From Cytidiella melzeri (Eukaryota > Basidiomycota > Agaricomycetes > Polyporales > Irpicaceae), in the NCBI GenBank assembly GCA_022592445.1, contig JABYQR010000207.1, forward strand, positions 1 to 64,000: a stretch of 64,000 bases of DNA. Direction: 5' to 3'. Every line of letters begins with the position of its first letter. The stretch's first letter is position 1. Position numbers and translations under genes: made by a program. Under the pieces are notes generated by a model. It did no database searches, had not been told where the DNA came from, and worked only from the letters and a program-made list of their open reading frames with translations. This document shows, one piece after another, positions 45,801 through 58,296 of this stretch.

Positions 45801-48800
45801 CTAGAATCCAGAACTTCCGACTATCTGTCTCGCCTGCATAGATGGAGAGGGCATATGTGACGGCGGTCTTGGTGGGGATTGCTGGGGTTGTGTACCCACT
45901 AAGCCTGTGCTGAGGAGGTTAGGCGAGTGTGGAGGGAGGCGGGCGTTAACGGGGGATGCACGCCCTTGCCCAGCAGCCATAGCTTGAGCAAGTGCGGGTG
46001 ATGACACTCTTCGACTCATAGGAAGTGACCGTGTCCCATTGATTGAGGGTGTCCGTGACGGAGCCCCCGGGACCGGCGACGAAAGTGCAACACCAGCGTC
46101 CATATTGGTAGCGTCTGCGAGGTTCACACTAGATGTACGCTGCTGGCTAGTTATCCATTGCATCTGTCGAACGGCAATTTGATTGGATGGATACGGCACG
46201 GATGCAAGGGCATGGCCAGCATACGAATTCGCAGGGGATCGCATTGATATGTGTGTGCCGTTCATTTGCAAAGAGTTGTCGACCCCCGGGGTTAATGACG
46301 CAAACGCCGACTTGAGAAGATGTTGGCTCATGCCATTTGGCCGCACAGCAGGGAACGATGCGCCGTTAGCCATGTGTGTAGAGTAGCTATTGACGGCAGG
46401 TATCGTGAACCCGTTGGGGATGGCAGTCATAGTTGGTGTTTGGGATTTCGGGCGCATAGGAGAAACAGATGATGTGCTGACAACCTGCGAATCACTTTGA
46501 GCCGCTTCCGACTGAGAATGAATCATAGGTGCGACTGTGGCAGCGGCTGGTGGTTTCACTTCTTGGTCTCCGTTGATTTGTCCATGATGCCCATTCCCAT
46601 TGGCCGTTGCTGGAGAAGACTGCGACTGAGGCGGAGTCGCATTAGACTGCATAGGGGGGACTGTCGGCGTAGACGACGACCTTGCAGCGCCTATAGACGA
46701 CGAGCGCGCTTGAAGCACTGCGTGTGGTGGCGGCATAGGTCTCTGCTGCTGCTGCTGAGCCGGACTACTACCAGAGACGGACATCTGCGGTGTAACACTT
46801 CCAGAGTGGCGCGCGACGACACCAGGCGGTGGAGCAAGCCTTGGCATGCGAGGCGCAAGCTGTGAAGGGGTAGGACGGAATGTAGTATGTGGCTGCAGTC
46901 GTCCGTCTGGTCCGTAGATGGTCATCGTGGGATCCGGCACCATTGTCACTTGATCCTCTTCTGTGAGTAGAGTATACGAGTACGTGGCATATCTACATCA
47001 AGTCAGCATCAAGAGTAAGAGTAGGATCACACAAAACATACCTAGCAGCATGGTCATCAACCAGCACGCGGTCGTGCTCCTCAGGCCCATTAGGTCCAAC
47101 AATAGGCTCGTCGTCTTCGTCGTACCGCCACTGACGTTCCAAATCAGAGGTGTCATCGGCTTCAGTGTCAGATGAACGAGTACGGCGTGGAGGTAAACGA
47201 CGCAGGCCAGGAAGCCGTCGGTCAAGATGTCGCCTTCCACCACGACCCAAACGTAGTCGACAGGCACGACTTCGTTCTGGGGCCACCGATGCAACCGTCT
47301 CTGCACTGTTCCCACGAGCGGGAGAGATGTACTTGAACTGACGCGAAGGATAAGGTTGCGGTAAGGGTTGATAGGGATTCTGCAAGTCCTTGTCGTTAGT
47401 ACGTCAAAGAGTACAAGACTCAAAGAACTCACGTCTGCCACGTCTTCCCAGCGATGATCCTTGCGTTTCGCCATGTCCTCGTCGATTTGCGCCTGAATCA
47501 TAGCCGTACGATCCTTCGGTTTCATCACCGGTTCTGTCGTCACCGGTGACCCATAATCTCCGGATTCTCGAGTTGTGCGAAGTTTGATCGGTATGCGGCT
47601 AGTGAAATTATCAGAGGAGACGAGAATAAACGAGACATAGTGCTTACCCAGGAGTGTCTGCTTTGATTTTCTTCGGAACGCGTTCCCTGTCCTGGAAAAG
47701 TTCATCGTCTTCCTTGGTGCCGAGCATTGGACATTTCCGTTTTACATCGACCATCGCAAAACGACGTTCCCACATGCCCTTCCCTTCTAGAGCAGCGTGT
47801 CGCTTGAGTGCTTCTCGCTGACATACGCCCTTCGCAAGTTCCATTGCTGTCGTCAGCTCGGACTGCAGACGAATCATCTTGTCTGAGAATGTGGCCTGCT
47901 GAGCGCGAGTCTTCCGAACAGCTTTGCTTTCCCGTCTCCTGAAACAGATATAGGACTCATTCTTTGTATCTGACTCGTCTAACTACATACAAGCACATCA
48001 GCAAATTCATCATTACTAGTGGAAACATAGATGTCGCTCACGTTTACAGCGGGTATAATAGGATGGCCATCACGATCAGTTCTGCGAACACTCCAGTGTG
48101 GATACACAATCCGAGCAAGTCGTAGGAGCTGCGTTGGCACTGGAATCCAGCTGGGTGCCTCGAACAATGCGAAAGTCGTCCGTGGTAGTGGCAAGGCAAA
48201 GGTCTCTTCATAGAGAGTGAACGGTGGGACATCCCGAAAGTTCTACACGAAATGCGATATGAGCATGGAATCCTGTTTTATTCACAGTGGACTCAACGCA
48301 CGTGATGCAAGAACTCCACTTTCTCATGGGTGATCTTCTCAAACATAGCCATAACCAACTCGAATTCGTCCTCGGACATCGAAATAGTCTCCGACTCTTT
48401 GCCCTTGCGAGACACACGCTTGCTTGGACCTTCCCCTCGAGCCTCCTCGTTATTCTTGTCCAACCATTCCTTGTCGCGCTCGTCCATATAGTAGATAAAC
48501 CCGTTCGAGAGGGCAAAGGACGTAGATTCTTCTACAGAATCGGAGGACTTCACGTAGGTGACAGGGTCTCTCCATTTGTTTGGTGCGTAAAGTTCTTCAT
48601 AGTTGTCGACTTTACCGGTGCTATCTGGAGTCGGTATATACGCTGCGGGTGCTGGTTCCTTTTCCGCCCCTCTTGTCGAGCGCGACGAGGTATAGTGCCG
48701 TGTGGCCGCTGCCGAGAGTACGGCTTGCAGATGATGCTCCTAAGAAGGAAATGGTTGGTCAGCATTCCATGGAATTGGTTTCCCACGGTTTCGTCCAATC

Positions 48801-49045
48801 AGCAAGGGCCACACACACGTCCTCAACAACGTCGCTCATAGCGAGGAAGACATACGAGAATCACTTACATTCGCATCCTCAGCATCCACACCTGCAGTAG
48901 ACACGACCCTCGCTTTCTCCTCGTCCTCATCGAGGACAATCGGGTCGGCATCAATGCTCTCCTTGATCACCTTCAAGCGGGTTTTATTGGTGACACGGTT
49001 GCGATTTCGCAGAGTAGAAGGACCGGCATGTTGGTTACGAGCCAT
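45801..49045 (-). CDS. EPL1: Enhancer of polycomb-like protein EPL1 (NuA4 subunit)
   Basis: The platform subunit of the NuA4 histone acetyltransferase, which binds Esa1, Yng2 and Eaf6 and docks them on nucleosomes. The start MARNQHAGPSTLRNRNRV is the family start in basidiomycetes. The EPcA region follows: EDEFELVMAMFEKITHEKVE, PLPRTTFALFEAPSWIPVP and an R-R-R-E-S-K-A-V-R-K-T-R-A segment reached by splicing around 47930. Then comes a helical KGVCQREALKRH...MWERRFAMVDVKRKCP part. The C-terminal 380 residues are Pro/Ser/Gln-rich and disordered. About eight short introns; expected length about 930 residues. Upstream and 3' borders fit the neighbouring genes. Confidence 0.9.
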
Positions 49046-49660
49046 AAGACGAGGTAAAGAGCAGAGTCCAGAGGGAATAAGTTATTGGAAGTGTGCAATG
49101 TCGGGGGGAACGTGGGCGACGGCGACGGCGCTGGCGCGCAGAGTCGGGGGAGCCGGGAATTTGGCCGTGTGACTGCAATCTGGTTGAAGTGTATCGGAGA
49201 GTTGAAGTAGGTATTAAATGATGAAACGCGCTTTGTTATCCTCCTTAGGAAGATAACTGATGTGTTAGATCAAGGTAAACAAAAGTAAGAATGACAACTC
49301 TAATAATCCTTCTTTGTCGTATTAATAATCGTTATGTCGCTTATATAAGCGGGTGCCGATAAGCAATATTTGCTTGCAAACTATACGTACTTAGCCTGAA
49401 AGCAGCGGTAGCTGAATGAGCAATTGAAACTCGTTCCCAGCCGCTCTGGTTCCGCCTCCTTTGCTTGTCTCGTTGGCGCGTTCTGCTACGCCCGGACTGG
49501 CTGACGAGTCTATGGGCAATGATGCAATGAATTTGCGTAAGGCACATCGTATACAACCAATGCGCCGTAACAGCCATCGTCCTGCAAAGCTTTGATAAGT
49601 ACCGCCGTCCGCCCGTCGTTTGCCGACGCACCAGGTGACCAGAAGCCTGGGGATGAGAGT
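49046..49660. promoter_or_regulatory. EPL1 upstream region
   Basis: 615 bp between the EPL1 start and the F-box gene stop. It is GC-rich next to EPL1 (a GGCGACGGCGAC stretch near 49115) and AT-rich further on. No gene or repeat is supported. Confidence 0.4.
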
Positions 49661-51133
49661 CTATTCGGTGGGAATTAGAGAGGGCAAGTCGGTCGGAAAA
49701 AGAGCTCCAAACTGATCTGCTGAGCCCAGCGGTTCGAAGACAGTGGCCCATTGCTGAACATCCACGCCGAGCATCTTCAGTGCAGCGAGAAAGTCATCCG
49801 GGGGATTTGACGACATAGTCAACGCATGCATTCCGATAGTACGGAGCGGCTTTTTCATGTCTGCTCTCGCCCTCACACAATCTAAGAGCAGAGATAGGGC
49901 CGCGCCATCTAGGTCGGAAACGATCAACGTATGCAAGTTTGGCAGCAGTAGACTGTCTTGCGTAGGCATAAGTGCTCGTATATAGGCCGAGTCGATCGTA
50001 GCACTGCCTGTTACGTCCAAGGTTGTCACGGTCGATGAGAAGTAGGGTCTGCAAGCGTCAAATTCGCAGTGAGAGACGTATATTTCAGCGAAGCGAGGGC
50101 CTCGAATGAGTTTAAAAGGAACAGGCTCGGAACCAAGCCTGTCTAGCCAGAGCATTTCGAGCAAAGGAGCCTCGAAGCAGGAGAGGCCTGTATCAATGCA
50201 GGAGCCCGATACTGCGAGGCGGCGGAGAGATGGGAACACTAAGCGGGGCTCGTTGTTTTCTTCTGCTTCTACCGTGAGATCGCGGAGAATGAGCGTTGTG
50301 AGTCGAGGAGCTGCGCTTGATAAGCCAGCGAGAAAATCCACCTCGAGGTCGAGCTCCCGAATCGATAGAACGACAACGTGCGATAACAACGGCGATGAAA
50401 ATGGTAGAAAGGCGTGCGAGACCAGGAGATGTGTCAAATGCACAGTCTTCCAATCTTCAAGTTGACGAAGGTCAGCTGGCCACATTTCATAGGCTTGAAA
50501 ATTGAACTGAAGAGACCGAAGATTGGGAAGTTGTACGCAAGAGACTTCTGCTTCCAGCAGCTCCATCACATCGTGACTATTCCAGAAGAGCGCACATAAC
50601 GTCCATCGCGGACCTGCTGTGCAAAGCAGAGCCCAACAGCGTCTCATTGACCGGTCTTGTTCAAGCCACGGCTGCACCGACGGTTCTTCAAAGTCGCCAT
50701 CAAAAGTATCATCTGCGACGACGATGGAAAGAGGTGCCTGTCCAGACCTAGCAAGGTACAATTTAATGACGTTGTCATAGAGTGGAGGACCTGGGCTTGT
50801 GAGATGTATGCACTGCCAAATTTTCGGCATAGCGAGAGCAAGATCTCTCCAACGACGAGAAACGTGGGATACAATGATTGACTGCTCCACCTTGTATTTG
50901 CGGTAGTGGCAGCAGAGAGAGAAATTGTGGATGCATGCCTCTTCCAGAATCAGAGCCAGAAGTTCGTCAGGCAGGGTGTTGACCGGTGCAAGAGAAGCCT
51001 TTTTCAGGTGCACCAAGCGAATGTCATCGTCCAGTTCGGCGAGGTGCTTTGATGCAGCATTCCTACTGTCCTCCAAAGAGCGTAGCTCCATGTCTAGCTC
51101 ATCAAGACACTGCTGACGTCTAGAGGAGTCCAT
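49661..51133 (-). CDS. F-box protein, copy 1 of a tandem pair
   Basis: A single-exon gene of 490 residues. A coiled-coil-like N-terminus (MDSSRRQQCLDELDMEL) is followed by a fungal F-box: VNTLPDELLALILEEAC (about residues 50-66), then IIVSHVSRRWRDLALAMPKI (about 85-104). The remaining 380 residues contain leucine-rich-like segments (LTTLILRDLTV, LLPNLHTLIVSDLDG). Such proteins usually link substrates to an SCF ubiquitin ligase through SKP1, but the substrate is unknown. I chose ATG 51133 rather than 51163 because the neighbouring paralogue starts at the matching MDSS. Gene and upstream sequence are duplicated next door. Confidence 0.85.
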   Translation of the reverse strand: MDSSRRQQCLDELDMELRSLEDSRNAASKHLAELDDDIRLVHLKKASLAPVNTLPDELLALILEEACIHNFSLCCHYRKYKVEQSIIVSHVSRRWRDLALAMPKIWQCIHLTSPGPPLYDNVIKLYLARSGQAPLSIVVADDTFDGDFEEPSVQPWLEQDRSMRRCWALLCTAGPRWTLCALFWNSHDVMELLEAEVSCVQLPNLRSLQFNFQAYEMWPADLRQLEDWKTVHLTHLLVSHAFLPFSSPLLSHVVVLSIRELDLEVDFLAGLSSAAPRLTTLILRDLTVEAEENNEPRLVFPSLRRLAVSGSCIDTGLSCFEAPLLEMLWLDRLGSEPVPFKLIRGPRFAEIYVSHCEFDACRPYFSSTVTTLDVTGSATIDSAYIRALMPTQDSLLLPNLHTLIVSDLDGAALSLLLDCVRARADMKKPLRTIGMHALTMSSNPPDDFLAALKMLGVDVQQWATVFEPLGSADQFGALFPTDLPSLIPTE

Positions 51134-51758
51134 GTCGTGGCATATGATGCATACCCACTGCAAAACCGCCTAGGCGAAGTCAAAGAATGCGGCAGGGGGA
51201 AGAAAGACAGCTCGATACCTTTGGTCAAGATCAGCACACCCAAGAGCCCTCGGTTCGTATATCCAGACAGGAATCAGCCGTACTTGCCGCAAGATACGAC
51301 GTACTGTGCAGTTGAGGTAGTGGGCGTGAGGAAGGGTAGTGGCGGTTCGGGGCTGAAGTGAAGGCGCTTAATATGCAGCGGATTGGTACTGTACTACAGT
51401 ACTATAGGCGTGGTCAATTCTATAGTTCGACAGCATGTCCCAAAGGATCTCAGTCAATGGTATTGGCGTCACGTAACAAGCAAGAACACAGTAGATACGG
51501 CAGTAGTAACAAGCACCGATACTAATAACCCTCCCGTTCCGAAAAGAGTGTTTGAGGGAACCCAAGCAACCACTCTCTTCCTCGAGTCATGAAGTCCAAT
51601 GTTGAGCCATTCCTTTCGGAGATCTTGTTGAGAGATCTCTGCGTGAGCGCGGTGTACATTCCAGGGACCTCACTAACCGCAATTCGAGTCCTACAACGCC
51701 CTCCAATTAGTAGTGGTGTCGCTATCCGTTGTTGGCCTACGTACCGAGAGGGGAAGCT
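51134..51758. promoter_or_regulatory. Upstream region of F-box copy 1
   Basis: Parts (about 51380-51600) match the upstream region of copy 2 (about 53610-53800), for example AACAAGCA...ACACAG and CTCTCTTCCTCGAGT, so the duplicated unit includes the promoter. No other gene is seen. Confidence 0.5.
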
Positions 51759-53227
51759 TTAGTCAATGGAAATGAGAGACAGCAAGTCTCTCGCATAAAG
51801 GGCTCCAAACCGATCTGCGAAGCCAAGCGGGTTGGATTTAGCGCCCTGACGCTGGACATACACGCCAAGCACCTTGAACGCAACGAGAAGGTTGTCCGGA
51901 GGATTGAGCGACGTATCCGACGCATGTATGCGGATTGTACGAAGCGGATGTCGCGTTTCCACTCTCACCCTTGCACAATCCAACAGCAGAGATAGCGCAG
52001 CGCCATCTAGGTCGGAAACAGCCAATGTATGCAAGTTTGGCAGCAATAGACTGTCTTGCGTAGGCATCAGTGCTTGTAAATAGCCCGAGTCGCTCGCTGC
52101 ATCGCCTGTTATGTCCAGGGTAGTCACGGTCGATGTGAAGTGTGGTCTGCTTGCATCAAATGTGCTATCGGAGCAGTATAGTTCGGTGAAGGTAGGATTC
52201 GTATAGTGTCGAAGAAAGCATTTCCAAAACTAAGCGTGTCTAGCCACAGCATCTCGAGTAAAGGAGCCTCAAAGCAAGAGAGGCCTGTGTCGTTGAAGTA
52301 GCACGATAACGCCAGGCGGCGGAGAAATGGAAACAACATGCGGGGCTCGTCGCCTCCATCTCCCTCGACTACGACCTCGTAGAGAATGAGCGTCGTGAGC
52401 CGGGGAGCTGCGTTTGATATGTCAGCGAGGAAGCCGATGCCGATGTTGTGTCTTCGAATCGAAAGAACGACAACGTTCGATAACGACGGCGATGAAAGTG
52501 GTAGAAAGGTGCGGGAGACTAGGAGATGCGTCAGATGTACAGCATTCCAGCATTGGCCGGCGTTAGCTGGCCAGTAATCATCACCATTGAAGGGCTCAAA
52601 ATTAAATTGTAGAGACCGAAGGTTTGGCAGCTGTACGCAAGATATTTCGGCTTGTAGCAGCTTCTTCATCACATCGCGATTGTTCCACCAGAACGAGCCA
52701 AACGTCCATCGCGGAGCAGCTGTGCATAGCAGAGCCCAACAGCGGTTTACGACCCGCAACGCCAGTTCTTCATGTTCCACGTCGCCGGCGTACGACTTGG
52801 AATGATCAAAGACAACGATGGAGAGGGGTGCCTCTCTGGACCTGGCCAGGAACAGTTCGACGACTTTGTCGTATTGCGAAGGACCAAGGTCTGTAATATG
52901 TATGCACTGCCAAATTTGCGGCAGAGCGAGGGCAAGGTTTCTCCAGCGACGAGAAACGTGGGATATAATGACCGACTGCTCCATTTTGTACTCGCCGTAG
53001 TGACAGCAGAAAGAGAAATTGTGGACGCATGCCTCTTCGAGAACCATGGCCAGGATCTCGTCAGGCAGGGTGTTGGCCGGTGCAAGAGAAGCCTTTTTCG
53101 GGTGCACTAAGCGAATGAGATCGTCCAGTTCGGCGAAATGCTTCAGTGCGGCATTTCTGCTGTCCTCCGAAGAGCGTAGCTCCATGTCTAGCTCATGGAG
53201 ACAGTCCCGACGACCAGAGGAGTCCAT
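51759..53227 (-). pseudogene. F-box protein, copy 2, frameshifted
   Basis: A tandem paralogue of the gene at 49661-51133 over its whole length, with the same F-box (ANTLPDEILAMVLEEAC and VIISHVSRRWRNLALALPQI). The first frame ends at 52124, out of register, after FGNAFFDTI. The correct continuation (NPTFTELYCSDSTFDASRPH, then STVTTLDITGD) is in another frame and runs to the homologous end at 51759. Comparison with copy 1 shows a one-base loss near 52198-52202, at the Arg codon before the Asn-Pro pair. There is no splice site to rescue it. The product would be truncated to 367 residues with a scrambled end, or the locus is dead. An assembly error is the alternative. Confidence 0.75.
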
Positions 53228-53682
53228 CTCGTGGCGAAAGGTACGTGCTCAAAGCTGCCAAGATGAATTGTCAAAGAATACGCCAGGGAAGAACGACACC
53301 TCTGTACCTTCAGCAGAGATCAACACACCCTCGGCCCGTTTAAGAAGAAGCGGAATAACCGTATTTGTCGTCAGATGTGAAGTACTCGCCAGTTGGGACG
53401 ATGCGCTTTGAGGAAGTGTAATAGTGGTGGTGCCAAACACGAACGTAGTCGGATTTAGGCGCTCCTCCACACATCGTTCAAAGAATCTCAGCGGTCACTG
53501 GTCCATAGTAGATTCGCCAGCCAGTCGGTCGCAAGCAGGACGTGCCAGCAAAGGAGGCGCGAGCTTGGCGGTTTAGTGCGAGCTTACAACGGCTATAATC
53601 CATCCTATTACAGTAATATTGACGTTGTCATACAACAAGCAAAAACACAGCAAATACGACAGTAACATGTCAAGCACCGATA
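53228..53682. promoter_or_regulatory. Upstream region of F-box copy 2
   Basis: 455 bp between the copy 2 start and the SIN3 stop. The duplicated upstream block extends a little into the SIN3 end. No gene seen. Confidence 0.4.
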
Positions 53683-56600
53683 TCAACTTGACGCAGGGGC
53701 AGCCTTGGGAGGATCAGGACTTTCCGCCTTCCACTCCGAATAGACTCTGTTCGGTAGCTCAGGCAACCACGCTCTCTTCCTCGAGTTATGCAGTCCGAGA
53801 TTGCGAGTAGCCTTTTCAACCTCTTGCCGGGAAGTAGACCTCCATATAATCTCTTCCGTGTCCGATACGTAGAAAAGCTTGTAGGTCCTCATGCAGACCC
53901 GCATGGCCAAAGATCCTCCGGATTTCAACTCGGCGTCATCCTCGTCAGAAGGCGGTCGCAAAGTTCTAACGACCCAAAGGAGAAAAAATTAGTGCCTGTA
54001 CGAGTGACTTCGAGCATCACTAACCTCCGCAAAAAGGGACTCCGCGGCAACGTCGACAAGCCCACAGTATCAACAGGCTAAGAGTGCCGTGATGAATGCG
54101 TTTTGAATAGCCGAAGGAATGAGAAACGTACCGAAACATACGAGCCGACGTAAGCTTGCCATCGATCTGTCAAAGCTTCTGAATCATCGAGTCGAGAGTC
54201 GTCCTTCCCAAATAATTGAATTGTGACCGTTTTTGACTCGGGGAACTACCAATGAACTGCGTGAAACCCCCTTCACAAAGAAAAACTCAACTCCACTCAC
54301 CCAAACCAGCCTAAATAGGTTCTCATCTGGTCCAAGGATGCGTTCAGTATGCTTGCGGCAGTTGATGAGATCTTGAGTCGACGGAGAGATCAGCTCGCGC
54401 TCCTTGCGCAGCAGATCAAAAAGATCCTGGCTTCTGACATCTGCCAGGATTGTTTGAACCTGGCGGATGACAATCAACATGCATAAGATCTTGGATGAGA
54501 TATCCAGCAAACCTGTTTGACAATGGCGCCAACAAGCTTGTCTATGGTGAATATCTTATATGAGTGCTGTCGTGATGATTAACTCAGAAGCAGCAAGCAA
54601 AGACTGCCTCTCACCTCTATGCCAAACATATATCGCATCTGATCTTCAAAAACGTGCTGCTCTACCTCATTGTCGAAAAGTTTCTCGCAGGACCCGAGCA
54701 AGAGCTCGTAGAAATGTATAGCATCAGCTCTACGGTCGCCAAGCTTGGCGATGTCAGTCAGAATCCCAAGACTCGCCGTGAGCGCGTCGACCTTGTGAAC
54801 CGGAGGAGGCTCTGTAGCTAGCCGAGCAGCGACTGCTTTGAACAAGGATAATCGGGAGTACAGCAACTGCACATAACGTCAGCAGATGATATGCATATGT
54901 ATGATCGAGAAACATACCTCTAGCAATCGGAACAATACGTAAAAGGGCGTATTTGTGAAAAATGTCCCTTTTCGACCAGGTTTCTGGTCGACAGGACTAC
55001 TTGGACCGGAGGTAACTTCCAAACTGATGTTCGTAGAAATATCACGCTCGTTATCCATTTGCATGATTTCAGGCAGGGCAGAAGAGTCCCCTCGTGGAGA
55101 GGTCGGCCGTGACGACGAAGGGGAACCAACATCTTGCGCGCGAGTCCGCCTGCTCGACTTTGCTTGTTCGCTCTTCAGCAGACGTTTCCGCAAATCACCC
55201 CCTGACGCAGTCCCCGTCTTCTTAGACAATCGCGCACCACGGGTACCATTGACTTGCACAACTTCGACGTCTTCCACCACATTGTCGGCCTCGCTATGAT
55301 CTTGGTCGCTCTCATTCCGAGGCACAAAAGCGCCGTTGAACGCGACAGAGTCGAGCATGAAGAATAACGGCACAAACGTTCGCAGGAATGTCTCGATCTT
55401 CTTCCGGTCTGCCAACGCAAGCTGCGTTCGGTCCAAGAAGGAGCATACCAACTTCAGGCTATCCTGCAGCACACCCGTGTCGTCAATCACGTACTCCAGC
55501 TGATGCCTCGGCCTCGTGCGAGCGAACAAAGGATCTATAAGCGCAGCGCGTTTCGCCATCTGCTCATCTCTGGCCGCTTCAATCTGACTGACGAACGTTT
55601 TCGGAGTGATAGCCTTCTTGTCCGCCGCCTTGAACGTGATACCCAGATGATCAAGAGACTTGTAATAGTTCCTCGCGTCAACCTCCTTCCATACCTTGTT
55701 CCACTCTCTCTGCGCACGCTTCCACTCTTCGTGCTTCTGCTTCAGGCGCGCCAACACAAGAGGAATGGCGACGACCGGCACTTCCTGCATAGCTAGGAAC
55801 ACCTCCATACCAGCTTCCTTGCCGTACACTTTCTTGATGACACGTAGGTGAATGCTCTTGATGGCTTGAACAAGATTTGGTTTGAACTTGTAGCCCGCCT
55901 TATCCTCGTGATTCAGTTGGTTGATCTTGTTGTTGAACGGCTCGAGCATTTGTATGGTACGATGTATGGCCTCAATGTGGAAATCGTATTCGTGCCGCTC
56001 CTCCTCGCTCCTGTGCAGCGCTTCTTCATATGCGTTCTTCTTGTGAGCCAAGAAACCTGCCTCCTCACTGTGGAATGTCGGCTGAGAGACCCATTCATCA
56101 TTCAGAACAGATTTACACATCTCGTCGCGACCAGAGCAAACCACGCCCATCTCCTGAGTGAATGATTAGCAGACGATAGGGATGCATATTTAAAAAACAA
56201 AGTATTCTCACGTTTGCAGGTAGCTTACGGTAGCTACCATGACGCATATTGAGCTGGTTCCTGCTCGGCCGATCGAGGACTCCAGTTGGTCTTGTCCACA
56301 CATCCTCAGCTCCAGCGTACCGCTCTCTTCTTTCGTCCCACCCGAGGATGTCCTTGAATTGAGCCATGAGCTCCCCTTCTCCCAGATACATGTGGCTCTC
56401 ACGAATCAACCTCGCTGTATCGATGATATCCTGCGTAAACAGATTCACAACCTTGAGAAACTCGTTGTACGTCTCTCGATTATTTAAGGCACGCTTGACA
56501 CGATCGAAGAATTGCGAGTCATCCGGTCGCTGTGAAAGAGCGTGGTGGGATGATGACAGTGACATATTTCCCGGTTGGTGAGCTGCTGCCTGACGTCGTG

Positions 56601-57893
56601 GCGAATGGGGAATGGCGTGGAACTGTGAAAGGGAAGGAGAGGGAGCTTCACTGGATGCATGCTGTTGCCTTGTCCTCTTCGCAGGCTAAAAGTTATCATT
56701 GGCTGCAACCGAGCGCCCACAGGAATGAGAGATGCGCACCTTGCTTGACCCTGGCTTCGGGGCTATCTCCTTGTGCTTCTCCCTTTCCCGCTCATATTCT
56801 CTCTCTCGTTCCGCAACAGCCTTCCTCTTGCGCTTTTGGGGAACAGAAGATGCGACACCGTTCCTGGACGTCGGTGCAGCTGTACTCCCGCCAGTATCCC
56901 CCTTTCTCCTAGTACTGTGCTTGGCATCAGTGCTCTGATAAGCGTCCACCAACTCCGTCATCTGGTGCTGCGCGTGTCTGTCGAGTAGAAACTGACGAAA
57001 ACCAGTGACAATTTCCTCATCGTCTTTGAAGAGCTTGGATACTTCTGCCAAAACGTCCTCCTGAACAGCCTGAGTTGCTAAAAATCCATGCATGCAAACT
57101 GAGGTACGTTTGGCACTCACCTCTGTCAATACGGACGAAGCGGTCGGTATAGGATTCAGGATCTTCAGAAATTTTGCGTACTTTGCTGGCTGGCTGTCCT
57201 TGTACCTCGACTTGACCTTGTGCACGTAAGACAGCGCATCGTCCAGCTGATGCTTGCTAGGTTCTTCTCCTGCCCGCCGCTGCGTGTACATGAGATTCGG
57301 AGCGCCGAGTTGCTGCATCGGCTCTGCCATTGACAACGGCTCCCCAATGGCTTGCCTCCTAATTCCCGACGGCGTTGTGACGGTAATGTAGTCCCCGTCG
57401 TCATCCCATACACAGTCAATACGATACCCGGCCGGTAAAAATGTGTTAAATCCCTGGATGAGTATGGGGTGGCCGCGGAACAGCGAAGAGACGCGGTCAA
57501 TAACACCGGGAGTATCAATGCTGTCAAAGGTAGTTGGTGATGTGAGCCATTGAGGCCCAAAAATTGAACAAAGAACAGGACTCACATCTGACTTTTGAAG
57601 TCCTTCATAATGTCCAGAAAATGATTGTAGACCTCTGACTGCTCCACAAACTGCGCCTTGACACGATCGAGGTATCCTAGCGCATCTGAGACGTCTAGCG
57701 GTCGATTAGCAAGATCGTCCTCGTCGTGGAAGGACATTTCGTGCATGGGTGTGTCTGCCTTGGGTCCTGGCTTCTGGGCTGTGGGGGATGCTGGAACCTC
57801 TGGCGAGCCCTCCTGCAGCCCTAGAGCATCGGACGAGCTCTCTGCTTGAAGCAAGGGCTTCTCGTCGATGACTTGGTCGCTGTCGCCTGACAT
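53683..57893 (-). CDS. SIN3: Transcriptional corepressor SIN3
   Basis: The scaffold of the Rpd3/HDAC corepressor complex. From the N-terminus ([12 protein letters not shown]) it shows PAH1 ([20 protein letters not shown], then [14 protein letters not shown] and [14 protein letters not shown]), PAH2 ([13 protein letters not shown] ... [16 protein letters not shown]) and PAH3 ([20 protein letters not shown]). The HDAC-interaction region follows ([46 protein letters not shown]). The conserved C-terminal part contains RYMFGIE and, after splicing at TGG|GTGAGT...CGAG|TCAAAA, the string [20 protein letters not shown]. About a dozen introns; expected length about 1,180 residues, shorter than the 1,500 of budding yeast but usual for basidiomycetes. 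Confidence 0.93.
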
Positions 57894-58296
57894 GGTTCGC
57901 TACGTCGTTTGCGCACGGACCGTGGCTCGTAGCTTTCAGATCACACGGAGAACGCCGGTGATCGCAGCGTGTGCTACAAAAGGAAGGCACTGTATTTGCA
58001 TCCAGTGCTTAGTCTCGAACCAGACGCCACGGAAGTCGCCGCGCTCCTTCCGTTTTTAGGCTTGCGGAGTTCCAAAAAGACAAAGAGAACGCAAGCCTAA
58101 ACGTCTGGTGCATTTCGTATGAGAGGGGTACCGCTCAATCGCACGTGACACTTTTCCACGCACTTGGAAGCCTGTTAGATCTAGGCGCCGTTTTATCAGC
58201 ATGTAGATTAGATACTGTGATCACCATCAATCCATCGAGCGTTCGGTTATAACTCACGACTTGTTCCCTCGTGCGACCTCCTCGCACAAGCTCTCA
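57894..58296. promoter_or_regulatory. SIN3 upstream region
   Basis: 403 bp between divergent starts (SIN3 and the DUF6589 gene). Contains CACGTGAC at about 58142. This may be the border between the housekeeping block and a mobile insertion, but no terminal repeat was found. Confidence 0.4.
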
